58,932 nucleotides of DNA, taken from the NCBI RefSeq assembly GCF_022867805.1, contig NZ_JALIFO010000003.1:1-58932 (forward strand), read 5' to 3'. Of this stretch, positions 34,582-43,518 are shown piece after piece. The position numbers and the translations under genes are program-made. This DNA comes from Cuneatibacter sp. NSJ-177 (GTDB lineage: Bacteria; Bacillota; Clostridia; Lachnospirales; Lachnospiraceae). Position 1 is the stretch's first letter; the number at the start of each line of letters is the position of its first letter. The notes beneath the pieces are model-generated. The model was not told the origin of the DNA. It was given only the letters and a program-made list of their open reading frames with translations, and searched no databases.

Positions 34582-35904
34582 ATGTTATTTTCAAAAAAAC
34601 AAATCTATCAGCTGATGATTCCGCTGATGGTAGAGCAGCTCCTGACGATTACGGTCGGGATAGCGGACAGCATGATGGTGTCCGTGGCCGGTGAGGCAGC
34701 TGTATCCGGGGTGTCCCTGGTGGACGCTTTGAACAATCTGATTTTAAGTATATTAACCGCCCTGGCCACAGGCGGCGCGGTTGTCAGTTCCCAGTACATA
34801 GGCAGGAAAGATGAATCGTCCGCCTGCCAGGCCGCGAATCAGCTGTTATTTGCGACGGTGATATTGGCCGTCGGGGTTTCACTGCTGATGCTGGCCGGTA
34901 ACGAGAGACTGCTCCGGCTGATATTTGGCAAGACCGAAGAACTCGTGATGAGCCAGGCAGTGACCTATTTTATGATCATCGTCCTGACCTATCCATTTAT
35001 GGCAATCTATAATTCTGCGGCCGCTCTGTTTCGTTCGATGGGAAATTCCAAAATTTCCATGCAGGTTTCTCTGGTGATGAATCTGATCAATATCGGCGGC
35101 AATGCGATTTTGATTTTTGGCTTGAAGTGGGGGGTGGCCGGGGCGGCCATCGCTACTTTATTTTCCCGGATCGTGGGCTCCCTGTTTTTGCTGGTCCGGA
35201 TCCACAATCCGATTTATCCGGTCCACGTCTCGAATCTCCACCGCCTGCGCCCCCAGGGAAAGATGATTCGGAGGATTCTTTCGATCGGGATTCCCGGCGG
35301 CCTGGAAAACGGCATGTTCCAGCTGGGAAAAATATTGGTGCTGAGCCTGGTGTCCTCCTACGGGACGGCTTCGATCATGGCGAATTCGGTGTCCAGCAAT
35401 CTAAGTATGTTTATGATTATTCCCGGCAACGCGGTCAGTCTCGCGCTGATCACCGTGGTCGGCCAGTGTATCGGCGCCGGCGAGGTAAAGCAGGCGCGCG
35501 CCTACACCAGGAAACTGATCACGGCTTCGACGGTTATGATGGGATTGGTTTCTACGTTTATCATTGTTCTGCGGCCGTTTCTGCTCGGCATTTACAATAT
35601 GTCGGATGCGGCCTACGAAATGTCCTGGCAGCTTTTGATGTGGCACGCGGTGGTCGGCACGCTTTTGTGGCCCTTATCCTTTAACCTTCCGAATACGCTC
35701 AGGGCCGGAAACGACGCGGCCTTTACTATGGGGATCTCGATGTTTTCCATGTGGGTGTTCCGGGTGGGCTGTTCGTATCTGCTGGGACGTTACTTCCAGC
35801 TTTACGGCGTCTGGATCGCAATGTTTATCGACTGGGGCGTGCGGGTGATTCTCTTTATGATCCGATACCGCGGAGAAAAATGGCATTCCAAGGCATTGAT
35901 TTAA
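34582..35904 (+). CDS. MATE-family efflux transporter (second)
   Basis: A 440-residue multi-helix exporter with a typical MATE start (QIYQLMIPLMVEQLLTITVG then IADSMMVSVAGEAAVSGVSL) and an internal repeat, VVGQCIGAGEVKQARAY, at the second half. It is clearly diverged from the MATE at 33008 and read in the opposite direction. Followed after 24 bp by tyrA on the same strand; that linkage may be incidental. Confidence 0.92.
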   Translation: MLFSKKQIYQLMIPLMVEQLLTITVGIADSMMVSVAGEAAVSGVSLVDALNNLILSILTALATGGAVVSSQYIGRKDESSACQAANQLLFATVILAVGVSLLMLAGNERLLRLIFGKTEELVMSQAVTYFMIIVLTYPFMAIYNSAAALFRSMGNSKISMQVSLVMNLINIGGNAILIFGLKWGVAGAAIATLFSRIVGSLFLLVRIHNPIYPVHVSNLHRLRPQGKMIRRILSIGIPGGLENGMFQLGKILVLSLVSSYGTASIMANSVSSNLSMFMIIPGNAVSLALITVVGQCIGAGEVKQARAYTRKLITASTVMMGLVSTFIIVLRPFLLGIYNMSDAAYEMSWQLLMWHAVVGTLLWPLSFNLPNTLRAGNDAAFTMGISMFSMWVFRVGCSYLLGRYFQLYGVWIAMFIDWGVRVILFMIRYRGEKWHSKALI

Positions 35905-35928
35905 CGCAGAAGAAAGAGGAGGAAATAG

Positions 35929-37029
35929 ATGGCGATTCAAACGGTTGGTTTTATTGGTCTCGGCCTGATCGGAGGCTCTTTGGCGAAGGGGCTGCGCCGG
36001 GTTTGCCCGGATATGAAAATTATCGCATATAACCGGAGCCGGGAGAGCCTGGTGGCCGCGCTTGACGACGGCGTGCTGAACCAGGCCCAGGACAGTATCG
36101 ACGACAATTTTGCTGCCTGCGACATGATTTTCTTGTGCGCGCCGGTCAGCGTTAATATTGAGTGCATGAAAAAGCTGAAAGGGATCATCCGGCCCGACTG
36201 CCTGCTGACGGATGTCGGCAGCGTGAAGACGACGATTCATGAGGCGGTGGAGGAGTTGGAGCTGGCCGGACAGTTTATCGGCGGCCATCCTATGGCAGGC
36301 TCTGAGCTGACCAGCTATGCCAACGCCAGCGACCGGCTGTTGGAGAACGCGTATTACATCTTGACGCCGACCAAGAAGAACCGGCCGGAGCAGATGGTGG
36401 AGTACCAGGCCATTGTCAAAGCGGTGGGAGCGATCCCTCTGATTCTGGATTACCGGGATCACGACCGGGCCACGGCCTATATCAGCCACCTGCCGCATAT
36501 CATAGCGTATACATTGGTAAATTTGGTGAAAAAGTCGGATAACCGGGCCGGCCTGATGAAGATGCTGGCCGCGGGCGGCTTTAAGGATATCACCCGAATC
36601 GCATCCTCTTCGCCGGAAATGTGGCAGCAGATTTGCGAGGAGAATAAAGCGGCGCTGCTGGATGCGCTGGAGCACTATCAGGAGGCGCTTTCCCGCGTGG
36701 GGGAAGCGGTGAAACGGGATAAGGGAAGCTATTTGCTGGAATATTTCGATTCCGCCAGACAGTACCGCGCGGACATGAAAGCCCAGTACCGGGCCGGTGT
36801 GGAACCTCTCTATGAAATTTACCTGGAAATTGCGGATGAACCCGGAGCCATTGCGATAGTCTCGACAATACTGGGCAGCGCCCGTCTCAGCATTAAAAAT
36901 CTGGAGATCCGGAACAAGCGGGAGGTTCAGTCCGGCGCGCTCCGGATTGAGTTCTATGATGGAGAGACGGCGAAAAAAGCGGCGGAAACCTTGCGCCGGT
37001 ATCATTATACGGTGTATGAACGCCAATGA
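35929..37029 (+). CDS. tyrA: Prephenate dehydrogenase with C-terminal ACT domain
   Basis: Tyrosine biosynthesis enzyme that oxidatively decarboxylates prephenate to 4-hydroxyphenylpyruvate with NAD(P). Residues 1-175 form the Rossmann domain (GFIGLGLIGGSLAKG; DVGSVK; GGHPMAGSE with the catalytic His region); helical dimer domain follows (SHLPHIIAYTLVNL, GGFKDITRIA). Residues about 295-366 look like an ACT domain, the usual site of feedback control by tyrosine. AGGAGG precedes the ATG. No other aromatic pathway gene is adjacent. Confidence 0.93.
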   Translation: MAIQTVGFIGLGLIGGSLAKGLRRVCPDMKIIAYNRSRESLVAALDDGVLNQAQDSIDDNFAACDMIFLCAPVSVNIECMKKLKGIIRPDCLLTDVGSVKTTIHEAVEELELAGQFIGGHPMAGSELTSYANASDRLLENAYYILTPTKKNRPEQMVEYQAIVKAVGAIPLILDYRDHDRATAYISHLPHIIAYTLVNLVKKSDNRAGLMKMLAAGGFKDITRIASSSPEMWQQICEENKAALLDALEHYQEALSRVGEAVKRDKGSYLLEYFDSARQYRADMKAQYRAGVEPLYEIYLEIADEPGAIAIVSTILGSARLSIKNLEIRNKREVQSGALRIEFYDGETAKKAAETLRRYHYTVYERQ

Positions 37030-37048
37030 GAAAGGATGGTGCAAAAGG

Positions 37049-37912
37049 ATGAGAGAGTTTGTGATTACGTCGGACAGCACAACGGATCTGCCGGCGGAGT
37101 ACTTAAAGGAGAACGGTATTTTGATCGCCTCCCTGTCCTATGTCCTGGAGGGGATTACCTATGAGGATAATAAAGGATTAACCAGCAAAGAATTTTACGA
37201 TAAGGTGAGAAACGGCGCTATGCCGACGACCTCCCAGATCAATGTGGCGGAGGGACGCGCGCTGTTTGAGCCGATTATCAAGGAAGGGAAAGACATCCTC
37301 CACATTGCCTTTTCTTCCGGCCTCAGCGGAAGCTGCAACAGCTGCCAGATCGCGGCAAAGATGTTGATGGAGGAGTACCCCGGCTGCCAGATTGAGGTGG
37401 TGGACTCCCTCTGCGCTTCCCTGGGAGAAGGGCTTTTGGTTCATAAGGCGGTGGAGCAGAAAAAGAAGGGCATGGGGCTGACGGAGCTGGCCGCATGGGC
37501 CAGGGAGCTGGCGCCCCATATCTGCCACAACTTTACCGTGGACGATTTAAATCACCTGCACCGCGGTGGCAGAGTCTCGAAGGCCACGGCAGTGCTGGGT
37601 ACTTTGGCTGGGATCAAGCCGGTGCTCCATGTGGATGACGAGGGGCATCTGGTTCCGATTGATAAGGTACGGGGCAGAAAAAAATCTCTGATCGCTTTGG
37701 TGGACCGGATGGAGAAGCAGATGCAGGGATTTGAGAACGATGCGGTGTTCATCAGCCACGGCGATTGCCTGGCCGATGCAGAGTTTGTCAAGGATACCGT
37801 GCGCAAGCGGTTTGGGATTGAGAGCTTTTTGATCAACCCGGTGGGAGCGGTCATCGGGTCCCATTCCGGGCCGGGTACCATCGCGCTGTTCTTTGTTGGA
37901 AGTCCAAGATAA
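37049..37912 (+). CDS. DegV family protein (fatty-acid-binding, FakB-like), first copy
   Basis: A 287-residue DegV protein. Family motifs: ITSDSTTDLP at the start, PTTSQIN, FSSGLSGSCNS and HRGGRVSK, then GSHSGPGTIALFF near the end. Family members bind a fatty acid and, as FakB, present it to the kinase FakA. No fakA lies in the window. ATG 37049 is used; the frame to 36947 would run into tyrA. It starts about 20 bp after tyrA. Confidence 0.88.
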   Translation: MREFVITSDSTTDLPAEYLKENGILIASLSYVLEGITYEDNKGLTSKEFYDKVRNGAMPTTSQINVAEGRALFEPIIKEGKDILHIAFSSGLSGSCNSCQIAAKMLMEEYPGCQIEVVDSLCASLGEGLLVHKAVEQKKKGMGLTELAAWARELAPHICHNFTVDDLNHLHRGGRVSKATAVLGTLAGIKPVLHVDDEGHLVPIDKVRGRKKSLIALVDRMEKQMQGFENDAVFISHGDCLADAEFVKDTVRKRFGIESFLINPVGAVIGSHSGPGTIALFFVGSPR

Positions 37913-37926
37913 ATAAGGAAGCGAAA

Positions 37927-38616
37927 ATGGAATTTATCACGAAGGCGAAGGTTCGGATTCATTATGAAGTGTTGGGGCAGGGGCGGCCGCTGGTGTTTTT
38001 CCACGGCAACGGGGAGGATCACCATATTTTTGAAGAGACGGCCCGTCTGCTGGCGGAGGAGTACACAGTGTATCTGCCGGACAGCCGGTGCCATGGGGAG
38101 AGCGAGAGGACGGAGACTGTTGGTTACCGGGAAATCGCGGCGGATTTTCTCTCTCTGATCCAGGGACTTCATCTGGAGAAGCCGGTCCTCTGTGGTTTCA
38201 GCGACGGAGGCATCGTGGCGCTTTTGATTGCCATCGCCAAACCGGCGCTGCCGTCCGCCCTGATTGTCTGCGGTGCAAACAGCACGCCGGGCGGATTAAA
38301 ACGCCGGTTTCGGGCATTTTTCCGGCTCCAGTGGAAGCTGACGAAGAATCCTCTGCTGGGGATGATGCTGAAAGAACCCCGCATCTCACCGGCTGCGCTG
38401 GCAAAAATCCAGGCCCCCACATTGGTGCTGGCAGGAAGCCGGGACATAATCCGGCAGAGCCACACGGAAAAATTGGCCGCGGCGATCCCAGGCAGCCGCC
38501 TGGGGATTTTGTTTGGCGAAACCCATGCCAGCTATGTGGTTCATACGGAGAAGTTATATGGTCTGCTGAAAAATTTTTTGGATGAGCTGTCCGCTCTTGA
38601 CAATCCTGAGGCTTAA
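37927..38616 (+). CDS. Alpha/beta hydrolase
   Basis: A 229-residue hydrolase: FHGNGEDHHIF (oxyanion region), nucleophile elbow GFSDGG, acid in LAGSRDII and His in ETHASYVVH. It sits between two DegV genes, 14 bp after the first, so it may act on acyl esters whose fatty acids the DegV proteins bind; this is inference from context. Confidence 0.85.
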   Translation: MEFITKAKVRIHYEVLGQGRPLVFFHGNGEDHHIFEETARLLAEEYTVYLPDSRCHGESERTETVGYREIAADFLSLIQGLHLEKPVLCGFSDGGIVALLIAIAKPALPSALIVCGANSTPGGLKRRFRAFFRLQWKLTKNPLLGMMLKEPRISPAALAKIQAPTLVLAGSRDIIRQSHTEKLAAAIPGSRLGILFGETHASYVVHTEKLYGLLKNFLDELSALDNPEA

Positions 38617-38625
38617 TGTTAACAT
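38597..38625 (+). promoter_or_regulatory. Promoter of the second DegV gene
   Basis: TTGACA (38597-38602), 17 bp, TAACAT (38620-38625). The -35 lies inside the end of the hydrolase gene. Confidence 0.6.
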
Positions 38626-38697
38626 ATTGTGTACAATAGTGAAAACATGTACCGACGACCAGCGTTTCATTCGGCAGAAGGAAAGGAAGACGGACTT

Positions 38698-39591
38698 ATG
38701 GCATTTCAAATCGTCTGTGACGGTTCCATCGATTTAGGAAATGAGATCACAAGAGAGAAAGGCATCCGGGTGGTGCCTTTTTATGTCAGCTTTGACGGAG
38801 AACATTACGAAAAAGAAGGAGAGGAATTAGGCGTTCACAATTTTTACCGGAGAATGGAGGAGGAACCTCAAGTCTATCCCCGCACCTCCTTGCCATCGGT
38901 GCAGGACTATGCAGATGCGTTTCAGCCCATCCTGGAAGAAGGGCAGGACGCGCTTTGCATTTGCCTGGCCTCCGAGCTGAGCGGCTCTTATAACTCTGCC
39001 ATGACAGCGGCGGATCTGATGAAGGAAGAATATCCGAACCAGCAGATCCGTGTGGTGGACAGTACCTTGGTGACGGTGCTTGAGGGAATGCTGGCGCTGG
39101 AAGCCGTCCGGATGCGGGATGCCGGTCTCAGTCTTGAACAGGCTGTGCCGCAGTTGGAAAAACTGAAAAAAAGCGGCCGGATCTTTTTTACCATCGGAAC
39201 CATGGACTATCTGGTTCACGGCGGGAGAGTCGGCAAGCTGATCGGCTTGGCGGCATCCACGCTGCGCCTGCGTCCGCTGATTCTCTGGAAGGACAATGAA
39301 TTGTCTTCCTACGGGGTTTCCCGGAGCCGGGCCGGTTCGATGAAAAAGGTCATGGAGGCGGCTAAGGGGTATCTGCAGAAGCTGGGAGGGCCTCTGAGCC
39401 GCTACCAGATCGTGGTTGGCTATGGGGTTGACCCGGAGGAAGGGGTTTCCTTCCGCGACCGCTTGGCCGGGATGCTGAAAGACTTGGGGGAGGCGGCGGA
39501 GATCCGGGTTTACCAGATCGGGGCCACGATCGGCGTACATACCGGCCCCCGCCCGATTGGGATCGGTATCTTGGAGAAATTCGAAGCTTAG
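38698..39591 (+). CDS. DegV family protein, second copy
   Basis: A 297-residue DegV paralogue (QIVCDGSIDL, YPRTSLPSVQDY, LASELSGSYNSA, VHGGRVGKL, GVHTGPRPIGIG). It differs from the first copy in the PRTS and VHGG motifs, consistent with a different fatty-acid preference as seen for FakB1/FakB2 pairs. ATG 38698 follows AAAGGAAG; the in-frame ATG at 38629 has no site and lies within the likely 5' untranslated region. Confidence 0.88.
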   Translation: MAFQIVCDGSIDLGNEITREKGIRVVPFYVSFDGEHYEKEGEELGVHNFYRRMEEEPQVYPRTSLPSVQDYADAFQPILEEGQDALCICLASELSGSYNSAMTAADLMKEEYPNQQIRVVDSTLVTVLEGMLALEAVRMRDAGLSLEQAVPQLEKLKKSGRIFFTIGTMDYLVHGGRVGKLIGLAASTLRLRPLILWKDNELSSYGVSRSRAGSMKKVMEAAKGYLQKLGGPLSRYQIVVGYGVDPEEGVSFRDRLAGMLKDLGEAAEIRVYQIGATIGVHTGPRPIGIGILEKFEA

Positions 39592-39660
39592 GGCCTGGAC
39601 TCTGGTCTGGAAACAAGCGTTTCCTGCATAGGATGAAAAAAATGATCGGCAGGAAAAGAA

Positions 39661-40299
39661 ATGAATCAAGAATTACCAGGATTGCAGGGCAATTGCGGGG
39701 TCCATCCGGCAGGGAATCAGGGACTTGCCGGAGGCAGACCGGCAGAACAAGAATTCCAATATTTTGCCCCGCCGCCGTACCCAGCCGTGCGCGTAACCGC
39801 GTGCAACCGGGCTTATGCAGATGCGATGTTAGTGAATCTGGGAAGCTGCGACTCGGAGATGACTGCGGTCAGCCGGTACTTATATGACGATTTAATCCTA
39901 AAAGAGCAGTGGCCCCGGGCCTCCGAATGCTTCCGCAAGATCAGTATGGTTGAGATGCACCATCTCCATATTTTTGGAGAATTGGCCTACCAGCTGGGGG
40001 CGGATCCGAGACTGTGGTGTGCGGCGGGCCGGAGAATGAACTATTGGTCTCCCCGCTGCAATCCATATCCGCGGGATCCATGGGAGATTTTAACGGTAGC
40101 CCTGGCGGGGGAGGAGCAGACCATCCGTCAATACCGGCAGCAGGCGGGCTGGATTAGGGACACCTGTGTTGTAGAAAATCTGGAACGGATCATACTGGAT
40201 GAAGAATGTCATGTGCGGATTTTTCAGTCGTTGATCCAGGAATTGGAAGGATCTGCGGCGGACTCCGGGGTGAATCAGAGACCGCAGTCCAGGCGGTGA
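39661..40299 (+). CDS. Ferritin-like diiron protein
   Basis: A 212-residue protein. After about 45 residues rich in Gly, Pro and Gln comes a four-helix ferritin-like domain with paired ligands: SEMTAVSRYLYDD, VEMHHLHIF (ExxH), GEEQTIRQY and LDEECHVRIF (ExxH). This matches rubrerythrin/bacterioferritin-type diiron centres, so iron storage or peroxide/oxygen defence is likely. There is no rubredoxin-type Cys pair. The low-complexity N-terminus recalls spore-coat-associated relatives, which is only a suggestion. Confidence 0.78.
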   Translation: MNQELPGLQGNCGVHPAGNQGLAGGRPAEQEFQYFAPPPYPAVRVTACNRAYADAMLVNLGSCDSEMTAVSRYLYDDLILKEQWPRASECFRKISMVEMHHLHIFGELAYQLGADPRLWCAAGRRMNYWSPRCNPYPRDPWEILTVALAGEEQTIRQYRQQAGWIRDTCVVENLERIILDEECHVRIFQSLIQELEGSAADSGVNQRPQSRR

Positions 40300-40672
40300 G
40301 ATCCGCGAAAAGCAATAATCGGAAGAGAACGGATGTTTCTTTCTATTTCATTCCATGGAAAAACTCCGGGGACGGGAATTGACCTGTCCCCGGAGTTTTT
40401 GTTGTCCGCCGGCGCCGTTTTTTTCGGTTAAAAGGAAGGGGAAGAGAGGAGGAAATCAGCATCTGATGCTCCATGGATTGCCTCAGGAGTCCAGTGTAGA
40501 GCATAACGTCCGATTTAAAAAAAGAAAATAACTACATCTGCATACTCTTCTGAAATTAATGCAAAAAACCATACCAAAATGTGTTGATTTAGGTATAATG
40601 AAAAAAGCAAACGTAGTTGTATGGATTTGGAGCGGTTCGTTATTTTGCATGACAGGAAAAGGAGAATGAGCC
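40300..40672. other. Gene-free stretch
   Basis: Contains the strong terminator at 40360-40403 and then AT-rich sequence with a TATAAT at 40594-40599, probably the -10 of the small gene at 40673 (no good -35 seen). Nothing else recognised. Confidence 0.5.
40360..40403 (+). terminator. Strong intrinsic terminator
   Basis: AAAACTCCGGGGAC (40360-40373) pairs perfectly with 40386-40399, ending in TTTTT. Confidence 0.92.
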
Positions 40673-40888
40673 ATGTTGTGGGATTTTTTGTACAGAAAAG
40701 AAATCAAGTATCCCTATACGAAAGAAGAGCTTGCGGCGATTCGCAGAAAGACCTCGCGGGAGCTGATGGAGATTATGAAAAAGGAATATGAGACCGAGGA
40801 TGATTTCTTCGACGCGATTCTCAAATATATGGCGGAAAACCGGGAAGCCTGCGGGATAACCTATCCTCATGGAAAGGGATTCTTATAG
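40673..40888 (+). CDS. Small hypothetical protein, 71 residues
   Basis: An acidic/basic mixed, helix-prone soluble protein (MLWDFLYRKEIKYPYTKEEL at the start). AAAGGAG lies before the ATG and TATAAT upstream. No domain, signal or membrane segment recognised. It stands alone between a ferritin-like and a flavodoxin gene. Confidence 0.6.
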   Translation: MLWDFLYRKEIKYPYTKEELAAIRRKTSRELMEIMKKEYETEDDFFDAILKYMAENREACGITYPHGKGFL

Positions 40889-41260
40889 GGGGTAATGCGT
40901 TTATTAGTAGAAGGATTCCGACAAGGATGCGGTAAACATGCCGTGTATTTCGATACTGGTATACCATGGCGCAGACTGCAAGAATGTGCATTTACAGTTT
41001 CAATGCTGTCTTTAGAATTTCAATCAACCTCAAAAGAAGCTAAACTTTTTCCATAACTTTAAATTATACAAAAGGATTTAATATAGGTATAGAAAATCTG
41101 TTGACTTCGTGTCAACAGATCAATATACTGGGAGTATAACACGGGCCAAGGCTGATGATGTGTATGGGAGCATTAATGAAATTTCGTTTCCCAAAGGAAA
41201 GAAACGACTGGCGCTTAGAAGAAAAATGGATGGAGAAACAAGGAAGAAAGGATTTGGAGC
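40889..41260. other. Gene-free stretch with a perfect inverted repeat
   Basis: ATCTGTTGAC (41096-41105) and GTCAACAGAT (41111-41120) form a perfect 10-bp inverted repeat with a 5-nt loop and no T-run, more like an operator than a terminator. It lies about 140 bp before the flavodoxin gene. No other gene is supported. Confidence 0.45.
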
Positions 41261-41959
41261 ATGAAAAGATTTTTGTCGATCATAATGACTTGCGTACTTG
41301 TGTACGGTTTGATTGGCTGCGGCAGTGCCAAAACTGCCGGCGAAGATCCCTCCTCTGATTCAGAACGGACGGCCGCTTCTTCGGCGGAATCCCGGCAGCC
41401 CGGAGAAAGAAAATCTCAAGAGGCCAGCGGAGCGGAAGATGTGGGAGCTGACAATTCAGAGCCGGAGAAAATCGGAACAAAAGCGCTGGTCGTGTATTTT
41501 TCCACAACTGGAAACACCAAGTCCGTTGCGGAAGCGCTTGCGAAAATGCAGGATGCTGATCTGTATGAGATTGTGCCGGAGCAGCCTTACACCGACGAAG
41601 ATTTGAATTACAATGACAGCTCCAGCCGCGCCACCGCCGAGCAGAACGACGAGAATGCCCGCCCGGCGATTTCCGGCGGCATCGATCATATGGACGACTA
41701 TGATGTCGTGTATGTGGGCTTCCCCATCTGGTGGGGAGATATGCCGCGCATCCTCCTCACCTTTTTTGACACCTATGATTTTTCAGGCAAGATGATTGTA
41801 CCGTTTTGCACCAGTGGGAGCAGCGGTATTTCCCAAGCCGTCTCGTCCATCGGCGAGCTGGAGCCTTCGGCAACAGTCGCTGAGGGTTTGAGGGCAAGTA
41901 CGTCAAATCCGGAGGAGGAGCTTACGAAATGGCTGACGGAGATCGGACTGGCCAAATAG
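41261..41959 (+). CDS. Flavodoxin-domain lipoprotein
   Basis: A 232-residue exported protein. The signal ends in lipobox YGLIGC (Cys20), then about 50 residues of Ser/Glu-rich linker, then a flavodoxin fold with the FMN phosphate loop YFSTTGNTKSVAE and the ring-stacking region VYVGFPIWWGDMP. An FMN protein held on the outer membrane face suggests extracytoplasmic electron transfer or quinone/flavin-linked reduction. No redox partner is adjacent. Confidence 0.88.
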   Translation: MKRFLSIIMTCVLVYGLIGCGSAKTAGEDPSSDSERTAASSAESRQPGERKSQEASGAEDVGADNSEPEKIGTKALVVYFSTTGNTKSVAEALAKMQDADLYEIVPEQPYTDEDLNYNDSSSRATAEQNDENARPAISGGIDHMDDYDVVYVGFPIWWGDMPRILLTFFDTYDFSGKMIVPFCTSGSSGISQAVSSIGELEPSATVAEGLRASTSNPEEELTKWLTEIGLAK

Positions 41960-41981
41960 AAGCGTTGATTTTTTGATGGTG

Positions 41982-42018
41982 ATGGCTGCGAACAGAAGGA
42001 TGTTCCGCAGCCATTTTT
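41982..42018 (+). terminator. Terminator after the flavodoxin gene
   Basis: ATGGCTGCG...AAC pairs with GTT...CGCAGCCAT (one bulge) and is followed by TTTTT. Confidence 0.8.
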
Positions 42019-42049
42019 CTATTCCTGAAATATTTCCTTTTTCAAAACC

Positions 42050-42077
42050 TTGACACGGATGAAATTCATGATATAAT
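42050..42077 (+). promoter_or_regulatory. Promoter of the fatty-acid synthesis operon
   Basis: TTGACA (42050-42055), 16 bp, TATAAT (42072-42077): both hexamers are consensus. The FabT-like palindrome lies about 19 bp downstream of the -10. Confidence 0.85.
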
Positions 42078-42095
42078 ACTTTTGTGTTAAAATAG

Positions 42096-42107
42096 TTTGA
42101 TATCAAA
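42096..42107. promoter_or_regulatory. Candidate FabT operator
   Basis: TTTGATATCAAA is a perfect palindrome close to the known FabT recognition pattern (TTTGA-ATCAAA type). It lies just after the operon promoter, and a FabT-like MarR gene closes the operon. Further partial copies (ATATCAAA, TTCAAAT) follow at about 42133-42156. Confidence 0.7.
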
Positions 42108-42182
42108 AATATTAGGTTATAAAAACATACGAATATCAAAAGATATGAAATTCAAATAATTGGAGATCGGATAAGGGATGCG

Positions 42183-43145
42183 ATGAAGGCAAGGATATTA
42201 GGGACCGGCAGCTATCTGCCGGAGCGGTGTTTGACCAATGATGACCTGGCGCAGTGGCTGGATACCAGCGACGCCTGGATCCGTGAACGGACCGGCATCG
42301 GCAGGCGGTATGTCAGCGAGGCCGGGACGGCGGAGATGGCGGTAAGGGCAGCAAAAGCCGCGCTGGAAAACGGAGGGATCTCCGCGGAGGAAGTGGACCT
42401 GATTCTGGTGGGAACCATGACGCCGGATTACTTTTGCCCCAGCGTCTCCTGTCAGGTTCAATGCGCCCTGGGAGCGGACCGCGCGGCTTGCCTGGATATC
42501 AGTGCGGCCTGTTCCGGATTCCTCTTTGCCCTCTCCACCGCCCAGGCCTATATTTCCTCCGGCATGGCGGAGACAGTGCTGGTGATCGGCGCGGAAACCA
42601 TGTCCAGGGTGGTGGACTGGGAGGATCGGGGAACCTGCGTACTCTTCGGGGACGGCGCGGGCGCTGCGGCCCTGCAGGCCGGCGAGACCGGAATCCTGGC
42701 GGTGGACATGGGCTGCCGGGGCAGCAAAGGCATGGCTCTATCTTGTCCTGCGGTCCCGCTCCAAAATCCCACGGAGAGGGCCCGGTATGAGGAAAACAGT
42801 TTTATCCGGATGGATGGACAGGAGATCTTCAAATTTGCGGTCCGGACCGTGCCGGATACGGTGCGGCGCGTGCTTCAGGCAGCGGGAATCCCGGCCGAAG
42901 AAATTTCCCACTTTGTCTTCCACCAGGCCAACCGGAGGATTTTGCTCTCTGTGGCAAAAAATTTGGGGATTCCCATGGAAAAAGTTCCGATGAACATCGA
43001 ACGGACCGGAAATATGTCTGCGGCCAGCGTGCCGGTCCTGCTGGATGAGCTGAACCGGAAAGGGGAGCTGGTCCGCGGGGAGAAACTGGTGCTGTCCGGC
43101 TTCGGAGCGGGGCTGAGCTGGGGCTCCCTTGTTTTGGAGTGGTAA
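42183..43145 (+). CDS. fabH: 3-oxoacyl-ACP synthase III
   Basis: Starts type II fatty-acid synthesis by condensing an acyl-CoA with malonyl-ACP. A 320-residue thiolase-fold enzyme with catalytic Cys110 (ISAACSGFLFAL), His in HQANRRIL and Asn in GNMSAASVPV. First gene of the operon, behind a consensus promoter and FabT-like palindrome. AAGGG lies 5 bp before the chosen ATG. Confidence 0.96.
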   Translation: MKARILGTGSYLPERCLTNDDLAQWLDTSDAWIRERTGIGRRYVSEAGTAEMAVRAAKAALENGGISAEEVDLILVGTMTPDYFCPSVSCQVQCALGADRAACLDISAACSGFLFALSTAQAYISSGMAETVLVIGAETMSRVVDWEDRGTCVLFGDGAGAAALQAGETGILAVDMGCRGSKGMALSCPAVPLQNPTERARYEENSFIRMDGQEIFKFAVRTVPDTVRRVLQAAGIPAEEISHFVFHQANRRILLSVAKNLGIPMEKVPMNIERTGNMSAASVPVLLDELNRKGELVRGEKLVLSGFGAGLSWGSLVLEW

Positions 43146-43270
43146 GGGATTGACCGGAGACAAACCAACAAATTGGATTTCGGCGTTTACGCTTGAATCA
43201 TAGATCCGCTCCTAAGACCGGCTTTTTTGCACGGCGGGAGCAAATTTCACGAAAAAAAGGAGAACTTGTG

Positions 43271-43504
43271 ATGTTAGAGAAAATGAAAGAACTGATTGCG
43301 GACCAGCTTGGTGTGGACGAGGAGGCCGTGACGGCGGAGAAATCCTTGAAGGATGATTTGAACGCGGATTCTCTGGATCTGTTTGAGCTGGTGACCCGCC
43401 TGGAAGACACCTATCAGATTGAGATCCCCACCGAAGACCTGGAAAAAATGGTGACGGTGCAGGATGTGATCGATTACCTGGCGGCTAAAGGCATTACGGA
43501 ATAA
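43271..43504 (+). CDS. acpP: Acyl carrier protein
   Basis: A 77-residue acidic carrier. The Ser of the NADSLDLFEL motif takes the 4'-phosphopantetheine arm that holds growing acyl chains. ATG 43271 is chosen with AAAAGGAGA ahead and the canonical N-terminus MLEKMKELIADQLGV; the longer frame to 43193 is not conserved. Confidence 0.96.
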   Translation: MLEKMKELIADQLGVDEEAVTAEKSLKDDLNADSLDLFELVTRLEDTYQIEIPTEDLEKMVTVQDVIDYLAAKGITE

Positions 43505-43518
43505 GAAAGGCGGGAGCC

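Noticed and set aside
41155-41358. 67-codon frame before the flavodoxin gene
   Set aside because: Overlaps the flavodoxin signal peptide in another frame, lacks a ribosome site and resembles nothing known.
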